Assembly (NCBI GenBank): GCA_018823835.1
Contig: JAHJHT010000011.1
Coordinates: forward strand, 108,568 to 172,567
Source: Alphaproteobacteria bacterium
GTDB lineage: Bacteria > Pseudomonadota > Alphaproteobacteria > Rhizobiales > Rhizobiaceae
Direction of reading: 5' to 3'
Length of the DNA stretch: 64,000 nucleotides
Shown here piece after piece: positions 10,173 to 17,784 of this stretch; positions within the stretch are counted from its first letter, which is position 1, and every line of letters starts with the position of its first letter. The translations under genes and the position numbers were made by a program. Under the pieces are notes generated by a model, which was not told the origin of the DNA, did not search any database, and worked only from the letters and a program-made list of their open reading frames with translations.

Positions 10173-10204
10173 ATGGTTGCCATTCTTAACAATTGGCCAA
10201 CCAT
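10173..10204. promoter_or_regulatory. Inverted repeat, candidate LdtR operator
   Basis: ATGGTTG (10173-10179) and CAACCAT (10198-10204) are exact inverted arms around an 18-base A/T-rich centre, 54-85 bases before the transpeptidase ATG. A MarR dimer site is expected here on biological grounds. The sequence itself only shows the symmetry. Confidence 0.35.
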
Positions 10205-10349
10205 GCGGAACCCTGTCCGTCTCGGTAGATGGCGCGCCCGCCTCAGGCGTCCAGGTCGCAACGCGCGCATGGCGGAACGGTCGGTTCTCCCGTTTCCACT
10301 CGAATATGGCAGCAGCATGGCCCGTGGCCATTAACGATGCCGTGAGGCA

Positions 10350-10386
10350 AACGAAAAGTGGCCGCGTCCCCCCGGGCGCGGCCACT
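10350..10386 (-). terminator. Rho-independent terminator of ldtR
   Basis: A perfect 10-bp stem (AGTGGCCGCG at 10357-10366 with CGCGGCCACT at 10377-10386), followed on the minus strand by TTTTCGTTT, about 50 bases past the ldtR stop. Confidence 0.85.
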
Positions 10387-10437
10387 GGAATTTACCTGCC
10401 AAGCAGCTGGCGACAACGCGGCCGCCTGGCCGGCAGA

Positions 10438-10956
10438 TCACATGCGGTAGGCGATCGTGTCGTTCCAGAAGCGGTCGAGCCGCTGCAGGGCACGGTTCAT
10501 CTGCATGAATTCCTCGGTGTTGATGCCGCCCACCTGCTCGATCGAGCCGATGTGGCGTTCGTACAGCCCGCCGACGACCTCGGCGACCGCCGTGCCCTTG
10601 GGCGTCAGGCTGACGCGGACCGAACGACGGTCGATGCGCGAGCGCTGGTGGTTGATGAAGCCGAGATCGACCAGCTTCTTCAGGTTGTAGGAAACGTTGG
10701 AGCCGAGATAGTAGCCACGCGAGCGCAGCTCGCCGGCGGTCAGCTCCGAGTTGCCGATGTTGAACAGCAGCAGCGCCTGGATGGCGTTGATGTCGCTGCG
10801 GCCGTTGCGGTCGAACTCATCCTTGATGACGTCGAGCAGACGGCGGTGCAGGCGCTCGACCAGCTGCAGCGATTCCATGTAGAGCGAACGGATCGCTTCG
10901 CGGCGATCGTCGGATACGGTAGCGGGCTTCGCCGCCGGACGCGAATTGGTGTTCAT
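10438..10956 (-). CDS. ldtR: MarR-family regulator LdtR
   Basis: A 172-residue winged-helix regulator. I take the ATG at 10956 (MNTNSRPAAK) because GAGAGG lies 8 bases before it; an upstream GTG at 11004 has no such site. The DNA-binding part covers about residues 60-120: ALLLFNIGNSELTAGELRSRGYYLGSNVSYNLKKLVDLGFI, then the wing QRSRIDRRSVRVSLTPKG. The partner gene 3' of it encodes an L,D-transpeptidase, the arrangement known for LdtR in Liberibacter and other Rhizobiales, where it controls cell-wall remodelling and osmotic tolerance. The name is by context and similarity of organisation. Confidence 0.85.
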   Translation of the reverse strand: MNTNSRPAAKPATVSDDRREAIRSLYMESLQLVERLHRRLLDVIKDEFDRNGRSDINAIQALLLFNIGNSELTAGELRSRGYYLGSNVSYNLKKLVDLGFINHQRSRIDRRSVRVSLTPKGTAVAEVVGGLYERHIGSIEQVGGINTEEFMQMNRALQRLDRFWNDTIAYRM

Positions 10957-11122
10957 TTGTCTTGCCTCTCGTTTGTCGCCCGGTGATTGTTTTTTATTTC
11001 TCACCTTGATCGCGACACTATCGAATACACATAAAATTCGACTTAAACGCCAAGACTAACAAGGGGTTAAGTTGAGGTGGTTTCGAAAGAGGCTTAACGA
11101 GCGGTCACCCAAGACCATAAAA

Positions 11123-11551
11123 TTAACCGTACTGGTCCGCCTTGCGCTTCTGCCAGTAAATCAGACCGCGCAACCCGCCGTAGAACAGCGCCACGACAAT
11201 GTGGCTGACGACGATCAGCAGCCGGTTGCCGTAGAGGTCGGGAAAGAACACGTACATCAGGATTTCCGTCGCCGCGCAGATACCCCAGATGACCGGGCCC
11301 CAGGAGGCCAGCATCCACAGGCCGATCGCGGCGAAGGGAAAGAACACGGCCAGCGTCACCGCGGCGACCTGCCAGTGCAGCGGCATCAGGTCGAAGCGCC
11401 ATAGCGGCCCCTCGTAGAAGCCGATCAGCCGGATCCAGTAGAGGACGCCGAACAGCAGGCAGTAGCCGGCGATGACCCGCTGGAACCAGACGAAGATGAT
11501 CTCGACGACGGTCGGCCGCATCACGGCGGATCTTTCGACGACGTCGCTCAC
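11123..11551 (-). CDS. DUF6163 family membrane protein
   Basis: A 142-residue protein with four hydrophobic segments (roughly residues 25-43, 57-78, 80-100 and 105-130), and Trp/Tyr-rich interfaces such as YWIRLIGFYEGPLWRFDLMPLHWQ. I choose GTG at 11551 as start because it overlaps the stop of the preceding hydrolase gene (GTGA), giving VSDVVERSAVMRPTV; the internal ATG giving MRPTVVEIIF is an alternative. The same hydrolase-DUF6163-LdtR neighbourhood recurs in Rhizobiales. Function unknown; a role in the envelope is only suggested by its neighbours. Confidence 0.75.
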   Translation of the reverse strand: MSDVVERSAVMRPTVVEIIFVWFQRVIAGYCLLFGVLYWIRLIGFYEGPLWRFDLMPLHWQVAAVTLAVFFPFAAIGLWMLASWGPVIWGICAATEILMYVFFPDLYGNRLLIVVSHIVVALFYGGLRGLIYWQKRKADQYG

Positions 11552-12591
11552 AGCACGAGGTCTCCGCCCGGCAGCGGCGCGAAGTAGCCGTCGATGACGG
11601 CCTGGTCGATCTCTTCCAGCCGCGCGGGCCGCCACTCGGGCTTCGACCCCTTGTCGATGAGGGCTGCCCGGATGCCCTCGAAGAAATCGTGGCCCTTGAG
11701 CATGCGGTTCAATATGCGGAACTCCATCCGCATGCATTCCTCCATGTCGAGCGTCAGGCCGGTGCTGATCGCCTTGAAGGCGACGTTCAGGCTGGTCGGC
11801 GATTTCTGGCGCATGGTGGCGAGCGTCTCGGCGGCGAACTCGTCTGTCGCGGCTGCCTGCTCGAGGCTCGCCACGACATCGTCGAGCGTCCCCTGGGAGA
11901 AATGACGGGCGATGGCGTGCAGCGCGGAGTCGTCGGTCTGGCGCGGCACGGGCCTGAACGCCTCGCGCAGCTCGGTGCCGGGGTCACCGGTCTCGGCGAT
12001 GTTGTCGAGCAGGCCGTCGAGGTATTTCGATTCGACCGTGTGGGTCGCCAGCCCTGACCACAGCGCGTCGCCATAACCGATGCGCTTGCCGGTCAGCCCG
12101 AGATACATGCCGAACGAGCCGCCCAGATCGGCAAGCAAGGTGCTGCCGCCGACGTCCGGGAAAAAGCCGATGCCGACTTCCGGCATGGCGAACTGCGCCC
12201 GTTCGGTCATCACGCGATGCGAACCGTGGAAGGAGATGCCGACGCCGCCGCCCATGACGATGCCGTCGACCAGCGCGACATAGGGCTTCCCATAGCGCGC
12301 TATCCTGGCGTTGAGGCGGTACTCGTCGGCAAAGAACGCGACCGGCGGGTCACCCGCCTTGCCCGCCTCGTAGACGTCGAGAATGTCGCCGCCGGCCGAA
12401 AAGGCCTTGCCCTCGGCCTTGACGACGATCACCGCGACACCCGGGTCGTCCTCCCAGGCATCGAGCGCCCGCGACAGGGCCTTCACCATCTGATGGGTGA
12501 CGGCATTCAGCGCCTTCGGCCGCGTCAGCGTGACGACGCCCGCCATGCCGAGCCGCTCGAAGCGGATCTGGTCGCCACCGCCAAAATCCAT
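11548..12591 (-). CDS. 3-hydroxyisobutyryl-CoA hydrolase (enoyl-CoA hydratase/isomerase superfamily)
   Basis: A 347-residue crotonase-fold protein likely to hydrolyse 3-hydroxyisobutyryl-CoA in valine breakdown. The long form and the motif FAMPEVGIGFFPDVGGS (about 140-156), with the Glu and Asp that catalyse thioester hydrolysis in HIBCH, separate it from ordinary enoyl-CoA hydratases. Other blocks are AFSAGGDILDVYE (about 65-77) and the oxyanion segment GIVMGGGVGISFHGSHRV. The C-terminal WRPARLEEIDQAVIDGYFAPL is also typical. Its stop overlaps the start of the DUF6163 gene. No other valine-pathway gene is nearby. Confidence 0.88.
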   Translation of the reverse strand: MDFGGGDQIRFERLGMAGVVTLTRPKALNAVTHQMVKALSRALDAWEDDPGVAVIVVKAEGKAFSAGGDILDVYEAGKAGDPPVAFFADEYRLNARIARYGKPYVALVDGIVMGGGVGISFHGSHRVMTERAQFAMPEVGIGFFPDVGGSTLLADLGGSFGMYLGLTGKRIGYGDALWSGLATHTVESKYLDGLLDNIAETGDPGTELREAFRPVPRQTDDSALHAIARHFSQGTLDDVVASLEQAAATDEFAAETLATMRQKSPTSLNVAFKAISTGLTLDMEECMRMEFRILNRMLKGHDFFEGIRAALIDKGSKPEWRPARLEEIDQAVIDGYFAPLPGGDLVL

Positions 12592-12670
12592 CGTGACAGA
12601 ATCCCCTTTCCGCTCCCGGCCGGAACAGAACTGCTAAAGGGTGGCGGATAGGCGCGTCAATGCCGGCGCT

Positions 12671-13033
12671 TCAGGCTTGGCCGCCATGCGCCAGTATGTT
12701 GACCAGTCGGCCGAACGGATCGCGCAGGAAGAAGCGCCGCACGCCCCATGGTTCGTCGGTGATTGCATAGGCGATCTCGAGGCCGGCCGCCTGCGCCCGC
12801 GCATGCACGGCGTCGACATCATCGACCTCGATGGAGAGGTCGGGCACCGGCGCGCCCGAACCGCCTTCGCTGGCGAAGCTGAGTTGCGGCCGCGCGGCGG
12901 CTTCGTCACCCGCGAACGTCACGATCCAGCCGTGGTCCATGACGATCTCCAGTCCGAGCAGGTCGCCGTAGAATGCCTGAGCTTCGCGCGGATTGGCGGT
13001 GGCGGCATTGGCGACGATGCGCCTGACGGTCAT
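12671..13033 (-). CDS. VOC (glyoxalase/bleomycin-resistance fold) family protein
   Basis: A 120-residue single-unit VOC protein. Paired beta-alpha-beta-beta-beta modules are visible: NPREAQAFYGDLLGLEIVMDHGWIVTFAG in the first half and DLSIEVDDVDAVHARAQAAGLEIAY...RRFFLRDPFGRLVNIL in the second. The end DPFGRLVN is the usual metal-site strand with Asn replacing the usual Glu ligand, so metal binding is uncertain. Substrate unknown. It follows an RmlC-like gene on the same strand by 30 bases and may be cotranscribed. Confidence 0.75.
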   Translation of the reverse strand: MTVRRIVANAATANPREAQAFYGDLLGLEIVMDHGWIVTFAGDEAAARPQLSFASEGGSGAPVPDLSIEVDDVDAVHARAQAAGLEIAYAITDEPWGVRRFFLRDPFGRLVNILAHGGQA

Positions 13034-13063
13034 GGCGTCCTCCGTTCTGTCGAAGCGCGCCAG

Positions 13064-13609
13064 CTAGAAGCTGTAGGGGACGATGCGGCGCGCCGCTTCC
13101 GAATCCCAGGGCAGATCGAGCGCGTCGGGCGACTCGTAGTTGTACATGCGGTCCGGCATGTTGATGATGATCGCCTCGGTGACGCCGATGTTCTTCCAGC
13201 CATGGTAGAGGTTGGGAGCAATCGTCAGCAGGCCCGGATTCTTTTCGCTGACGGTGAATTCGTTGATGCGCCCCTGGGTCGGCGAACCGTTGCGGCCGTC
13301 GAAGACGACGATCTTGACCAGTCCCGACACGACGAAGAGCCGGTCGGTGCTGACCTGGTGCAGGCCCCAGGCCCTGATGCGGCCGGCATAGGTCGTCGTC
13401 GTGTGGACCTGCACGATCGGCGCGGTGATCTCTTCCCAGTCCTGGCGGGCAACCTCGGCAACGTGGCCATCCTCATGCGGCACCGGCCGCACCGGCCTGA
13501 ACACGACGCCCTCTATCGGCACGCGGCGCAGGCTGCCCTGGTGATCGACGGCGGATTGCTTGGCGAGAAGTTCTGCTCCGCCCGTCACGTCGGGGATGGT
13601 CTTCTGCAT
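13064..13609 (-). CDS. RmlC-like cupin (dTDP-4-dehydrorhamnose 3,5-epimerase-related)
   Basis: A 181-residue cupin, start at the ATG giving MQKTIPDVTGG. The RmlC pattern is visible: IRAWGLHQVSTDRLFVVSGLVKIVVFDGR (about 79-107, with the catalytic-type His after GL), SPTQGRINEFTVSEKNPGLLTIAPNLYHGWKN (about 110-141), then MPDRMYNYESPDALDLPWDS matching the DYYDPESE-type segment. The partner Asp of true epimerases does not align clearly. There is no rmlA, rmlB, rmlD or other nucleotide-sugar gene nearby, so the real substrate is open. It is divergent from hemB. Confidence 0.75.
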   Translation of the reverse strand: MQKTIPDVTGGAELLAKQSAVDHQGSLRRVPIEGVVFRPVRPVPHEDGHVAEVARQDWEEITAPIVQVHTTTTYAGRIRAWGLHQVSTDRLFVVSGLVKIVVFDGRNGSPTQGRINEFTVSEKNPGLLTIAPNLYHGWKNIGVTEAIIINMPDRMYNYESPDALDLPWDSEAARRIVPYSF

Positions 13610-13787
13610 GACTGCACTCCGCTTTCGAATCCGGCCGCACGCAGCCGGCAATTGCCCATTGCCGATACTGTAGCAAGACCTCGCGCCTGGTCGCCAGCCG
13701 CAATCCGGCCTCGCTCTGGACCAGTCCCGAGGCATTGGTGAACGCCCGGCCCTCGTGCTAAAAGCCGCTCGATCCGGAGTAGACACC

Positions 13788-14822
13788 ATGAACAAGTTCA
13801 CCCCTGCAAGGGCAGTAACCACCAGCCGCAGCGTCGACGAGATCACCGCTTCCCGCCGCCTGCGCCGCATGCGCAAGGCCGACTGGTCGCGCCGCCTCGT
13901 GCAGGAAAACCGGCTGACCGTCGACGACCTGATCTGGCCGATCTTCGTCATCGACGGCGAAAACCGCCGCGAGGAAATCGCCGCCATGCCCGGCGTCTAC
14001 CGCATGAGCGTCGATCTCGCGGTCAGGGAAGCCGAGCGCGCCGCGAAGCTTGGCATCCCCTCGCTCGCCACCTTCCCCAATGTCGACCTGGCGCTGCGCG
14101 ACCAGACCGGTTCGCACATCCTCGACCCAGAGAACGTCATCAACCGGGCCACCCGCGCCATCAAGGCGGCGGTGCCCGAAATCGGCATCATCACCGACGC
14201 AGCGCTCGATCCCTTCACGAGCCACGGCCATGACGGCATCCTGCGCGACGGCGTCATCGTCAACGACGAGACGGTCGACCAGGTCGTCGCGGCGGCTGTC
14301 ATCCAGGCGCAGTGCGGCGCCGACATCATCGCGCCATCCGACATGATGGACGGGCGCGTCGGCGCGATCCGCGACGGGCTCGACGCCAACGGTTTCCAGG
14401 GCGTCGCCATCATGTCCTATGCGACGAAGTTCGCCTCGGCCTTCTACGGACCCTACCGCGAGGCGGTCGGCACGGCGGGCCTGCTGCAGGGCGACAAGAA
14501 GACCTACTATCTCGACCATGCCAATGGCGACGAGGCGCTGCGCGAGGCCGAGCAGGACGTTCTGGAGGGCGCCGACATGCTCATGGTCAAGCCCGGCCTG
14601 CCCTATCTCGACATCATCCGCCAGCTCAAGGACGCCTTCTCGATGCCGACCTTTGCCTACCAGGTGTCGGGCGAGTACTCGATGATCATGGCGGCATCCG
14701 CCAATGGCTGGATCGACGGCGAGCGGGCGATGCTGGAATCGCTGCTCTGCTTCAAGCGCGCCGGCTGCGACGGCATCCTGACCTACTTCGCGCCCAGGGT
14801 GGCGGAGATGCTGAAGGGCTGA
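13788..14822 (+). CDS. hemB: Porphobilinogen synthase (delta-aminolevulinic acid dehydratase), zinc-free type
   Basis: Condenses two 5-aminolevulinate molecules to porphobilinogen for haem, siroheme and cobalamin. The start is the ATG giving MNKFTPARAV, with CGGAG upstream. The two Schiff-base lysines are K214 (SYATKFASAFYGPYR) and K268 (MLMVKPGLPYLD). The active-site zinc cysteines are replaced: the segment TDAALDPFTSHGHDG (about 136-150) has Ala139, Asp141 and Asp149 where zinc enzymes have three Cys. This is therefore the Mg-requiring alphaproteobacterial class. It converges on the P450 remnant, with a 7-base gap. Confidence 0.96.
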   Translation: MNKFTPARAVTTSRSVDEITASRRLRRMRKADWSRRLVQENRLTVDDLIWPIFVIDGENRREEIAAMPGVYRMSVDLAVREAERAAKLGIPSLATFPNVDLALRDQTGSHILDPENVINRATRAIKAAVPEIGIITDAALDPFTSHGHDGILRDGVIVNDETVDQVVAAAVIQAQCGADIIAPSDMMDGRVGAIRDGLDANGFQGVAIMSYATKFASAFYGPYREAVGTAGLLQGDKKTYYLDHANGDEALREAEQDVLEGADMLMVKPGLPYLDIIRQLKDAFSMPTFAYQVSGEYSMIMAASANGWIDGERAMLESLLCFKRAGCDGILTYFAPRVAEMLKG

Positions 14823-14829
14823 CCGCCGT

Positions 14830-16215
14830 TCAGTTCCGGGCGGCAAGCCCGTCGCGTTCTCTGCGACGAACCACCAGCCTGTCGCTCGGCTCGAAATGGA
14901 AGCGCCCGCGCAAGGCGCCTCCCGGCCCGACCGTCTCTATCCGGAAGCCGGACACGATCTGCTGCACGAACAGGGAACTCAGCCCGACGACCCAGCCTGC
15001 TCCCAGGCAGCGTCTCTTGCCGATCCCGAGCGGCGCATATCGGTCCGCGGGAACCTCTTGATCGACGAACCGCATCGGATCGAAGCGAAACGGTTCATCG
15101 AAAATGCCGGGGTCCTTGTGCGCTTCCCAGACGGCGATCCGGACCATGGTGCGCTTCGGGATGAGGAAACCCTCGAAGACTATGTCTTGCGTGGCACGCC
15201 TCGTCACATATTCGCTCTGCGCGAGCCGGAGCGTTTCCTGCGCGACGGCGGTGCACAGGGCGTCCCGCCGCCTCTCGTCCCCTTCCGCTGCGATCCGCTC
15301 CACAAATGCCGGGTTGCGACCGAGTATGGACAGGATCCAGCACCATAGGCCGGTCAGGTCGAACTGGCCGGTCTCGGTCATGTGGAGAAGGTTGCCGACG
15401 GCGGTCTCGTCGAGGCCGCCGGACGAAACGATGCTTGCCAGCATGCTGGGAAGCGCCTGCTCGCGCTCGATCCCGCCGGCGCGCAGCATAAGCAGCTCGC
15501 TCATCTCGCCATAGGCAGCGATCTGCTGCGGCGCCGGCGACACGAAGGTGCCGTCGGGAGCGTAGGCGCGGAACGCTTCGGCAAGCCTGTCATGGCCGTG
15601 CCAGCCAGGCTCGACGCCCAGCACCATCCGGAACAGCGTCTCCGTCGCCGCCTGCCTGACGAGGTCCCGGGCGGCCCCGAGTTCGGCAGGCTGCGGCTCG
15701 GCGGCGATTGCCGAGAGCGCGCGGTCTATCGATTGCCGGTTGCCCTCCTGATGGGCGCGGTAGTCGGCGGCGCGCAGTGCCTCCGCGAAGAGCTTGCGAT
15801 AATGCGCATGGGTCTCGCCCTACATCTGGCGCAGGAACCCCTGCGGGAAGACGGGTTTCAGATCCGGCGTTGCGGCTTCTATGCAGTCTTCGCATTCGGC
15901 AAGGAAACGGTGGCCCAGAGGAATGCCGATGAGGCAGGTCGTTACCTTGCCGCCGAGCCAGGCCTTGAAGACCGGGCCGTGGCGCTCGAAGCGCTTCAGC
16001 AGGTGGCGTTCATCGCCCAGTTCCGCAGCGGTCGGCGGGCGCAGGGAGCCGGGTGCGAGCCGACGTCCCCTGGCCAGGGCCCTGAGATTCGCCCTGGTTG
16101 CGCCAAGCAAGGCACGGGGCCGGTCCAGCCATGTTCGAGGAAACAATCTCGCACGTCCGACCAATGCCAATGCCAAGCCACCCCCGATCTGCCTGGACGA
16201 GCCTAGGACAATCAT
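14830..16215 (-). pseudogene. Cytochrome P450 interrupted by an in-frame amber codon
   Basis: The reading frame is continuous except for one TAG at 15822-15820. The part before the stop (about 132 residues from the ATG at 16215; an earlier ATG at 16335 is possible) ends GFLRQM. The frame then continues GETHAHYRKLFAEALRA without further stops to a normal C-terminus. P450 marks lie after the stop: I-helix GGLDET, K-helix ETLR, and the haem loop PLGIGKRRCLGAG with the Cys ligand. No frameshift is needed to join the halves. Either the gene is a recent pseudogene or the base is a sequencing error. Substrate unknown. Confidence 0.85.
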
Positions 16216-16394
16216 CGCTGCGGGCCAACAGATTGCGCGGAACTGGCGGCAGGACTTGCGGACCCGACCGGGCCGGATCACGCCGGCCAGCCGGCCAAAA
16301 CGAGGACAGCCCCCAGGCGCCCGAACGGATTTCACCGGGCCTCTCGCGGCGGCCGCCGCGATCTCCTAGGCTGGAGCAAAGCAGGAGCGATTCA

Positions 16395-16754
16395 ATGTCC
16401 ACCCACCCCATCCTGATCGCCATCGGCGGCCTTTGCGGCGCGGCCGGAGTCGCGCTGTCGGCGGCCGCGGCGCATTCGGCCGGCCCCAATCTCGGCATCG
16501 CCGCCTCCTTCCTGCTTGCCCACGCGCCGGTCTTCCTCGCCGTCGGCATGCTCGGCGGCAACCGCGTGATGCTCTCGGCCACGGCCGCGCTGCTGCTGGG
16601 CGTGCTGCTGTTCTGCGGCGATCTCGTCATGCGCGACTATGCCGGCACGCGCCTCTTCCCGATGGCAGCACCTGCCGGCGGCAGCATCATGATTTTGGGC
16701 TGGCTCGGCATTGCCGCCTCGGCGCTTCTGCCGAGGCGACCGCAGGGCGGCTAG
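16395..16754 (+). CDS. DUF423 family small membrane protein
   Basis: A 119-residue protein with four hydrophobic segments: about 6-25, 33-52, 58-76 and 90-112. The end MAAPAGGSIMILGWLGIAASALL matches the conserved last segment of DUF423 (YgdD-like) inner-membrane proteins; the early HA pair (HAPVFLAVG, about 45-53) also fits. Start is the ATG with AGGAG 8-12 bases before it. It overlaps tail-to-tail by four bases with the minus-strand VOC gene. Function unknown. Confidence 0.8.
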   Translation: MSTHPILIAIGGLCGAAGVALSAAAAHSAGPNLGIAASFLLAHAPVFLAVGMLGGNRVMLSATAALLLGVLLFCGDLVMRDYAGTRLFPMAAPAGGSIMILGWLGIAASALLPRRPQGG

Positions 16755-17236
16755 CCCTCATAGGCCTTCTCGAGCGGCGCGATCTCGATCTTGACCATGT
16801 CGAGCATCGCCTCGGCCACGCGCCCGGCGCGCGCGCGGTCCTTGTCCTTCATCATCTCGATCAGCACCTTGGGCGTGATCTGCCAGGACACGCCGTAGCG
16901 GTCCTTCAGCCAGCCGCAGGCCTCGTAGGTGCCGCCCTCGCCGAGCCCCGCCCAGAGCCGGTCGACCTCGGCCTGGTCGTCGCAGTTGATGACGAAGGAG
17001 ACGGCGTGGTTGAACGCGTCCATCTGGCCGGCCTGCATGGCCTGGAACTGCACGCCGCCCAGCGTGAACTCGACGACCTTGACCGATCCGGGCGGCCCGC
17101 TCGGCGACTCCGCCGCCAGCGTCCAGCTGCCGTCGAAGCTGGAACCCGGGATCAGCGATACATAGAAGCGCGCCGCTTCCTCCACCTCCCTGGCGAACCA
17201 GAGAAAGGGAGCGACTTTGGAGACAGTCGTTGCCAT
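16751..17236 (-). CDS. VOC family protein (PhnB / 3-demethylubiquinone methyltransferase-like fold)
   Basis: A 161-residue protein of the PhnB-type VOC group. Marks are VAPFLWFAREVEEAARFYVSLIPGS (about 8-32), GVQFQAMQAGQMDAFNHAVSFVINCDDQAEVDRLWAGLGEGG, then CGWLKDRYGVSWQITPKVL, a highly conserved string of this family, and the C-terminal ML-MVKIEIA. The older name 3-demethylubiquinone-9 3-methyltransferase is not supported; there is no SAM motif. Catalytic role unknown. It is followed upstream by a second VOC gene on the same strand (24-base gap). Confidence 0.85.
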   Translation of the reverse strand: MATTVSKVAPFLWFAREVEEAARFYVSLIPGSSFDGSWTLAAESPSGPPGSVKVVEFTLGGVQFQAMQAGQMDAFNHAVSFVINCDDQAEVDRLWAGLGEGGTYEACGWLKDRYGVSWQITPKVLIEMMKDKDRARAGRVAEAMLDMVKIEIAPLEKAYEG

Positions 17237-17260
17237 GCTTTCCTCCTCTCTTTCGCCGGG

Positions 17261-17683
17261 TCAGGCGGCGGACTGCGCGCCGGTCGCGGCAACCGCATCC
17301 ATCCAGAACACTTCCCAGATGTGGCCGTCCGGGTCCTCGAAGCTGCGCCCGTACATGAAACCGTGCTCCTGCGTCGGCGTCGGGTCGATGACGACGCCGC
17401 CGGTCTTGGCCTTCTCGACCAGGGCGTCGACGTCGGCGCGGCTGTCGGCCGACAGCGCGATCAGCACCTCGCTGCTCTTGCGCGCGTCGACGATCTCCTT
17501 CGACGTGAACTGGGCATATTTCGCGTGCGTCAGCAGCATCACGTAGATGGTGTCGGAAAACACCATGCAGGATGCGGTGTCGTCGCTGAACTGCGGGTTC
17601 TTCGTTGCGCCGATGGTTTCGTAAAACGCCGTCGCGCGCTTCAGGTCGGCGACCGGCAGGTTGACGAAGATCATTCTGGGCAT
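17261..17683 (-). CDS. VOC family protein, lactoylglutathione-lyase-like
   Basis: A 140-residue VOC protein beginning MPRMIFVNLPVADLKRATAFYETIGA, with AGGAG 8 bases before the ATG. The second half has GFMYGRSFEDPDGHIWEVFWMD, where the Glu of HIWEVFWM is the usual metal ligand. This subgroup (extradiol dioxygenase-like, YaeR/PA1353-type) is widespread and mostly uncharacterised. It is transcribed just before the PhnB-like gene, so the two probably form a short operon; function not known. Confidence 0.82.
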   Translation of the reverse strand: MPRMIFVNLPVADLKRATAFYETIGATKNPQFSDDTASCMVFSDTIYVMLLTHAKYAQFTSKEIVDARKSSEVLIALSADSRADVDALVEKAKTGGVVIDPTPTQEHGFMYGRSFEDPDGHIWEVFWMDAVAATGAQSAA

Positions 17684-17784
17684 GGGCTTCTCCTCTGATG
17701 CGTCTCTAGGACGAACCGGGGCCGGAGAAGCCGACACGAGGCCGGCATTTTTTTGTTGAACGACGATGCCGCAGCCGGCGCGGC

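Larger units (their letters stand above)
10120..10437. other. Intergenic region between ldtR and the L,D-transpeptidase gene
   Basis: 318 bases with no credible gene. It holds the ldtR terminator (10350-10386) and, closer to the transpeptidase start, an A/T-richer stretch (10170-10200) expected to carry that gene's promoter, with a 7-bp inverted repeat annotated separately. The rest shows nothing recognisable. Confidence 0.6.

Noticed and set aside
15820..15822. TAG in the P450 gene as a pyrrolysine codon
   Set aside because: No pyrrolysine genes are expected in Rhizobiales and the position is not special in P450 proteins.
17721..17754. Hairpin GCCGG/CCGGC followed by seven T on the plus strand
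   Set aside because: Both neighbouring genes are on the minus strand; there is no plus-strand transcript to terminate.
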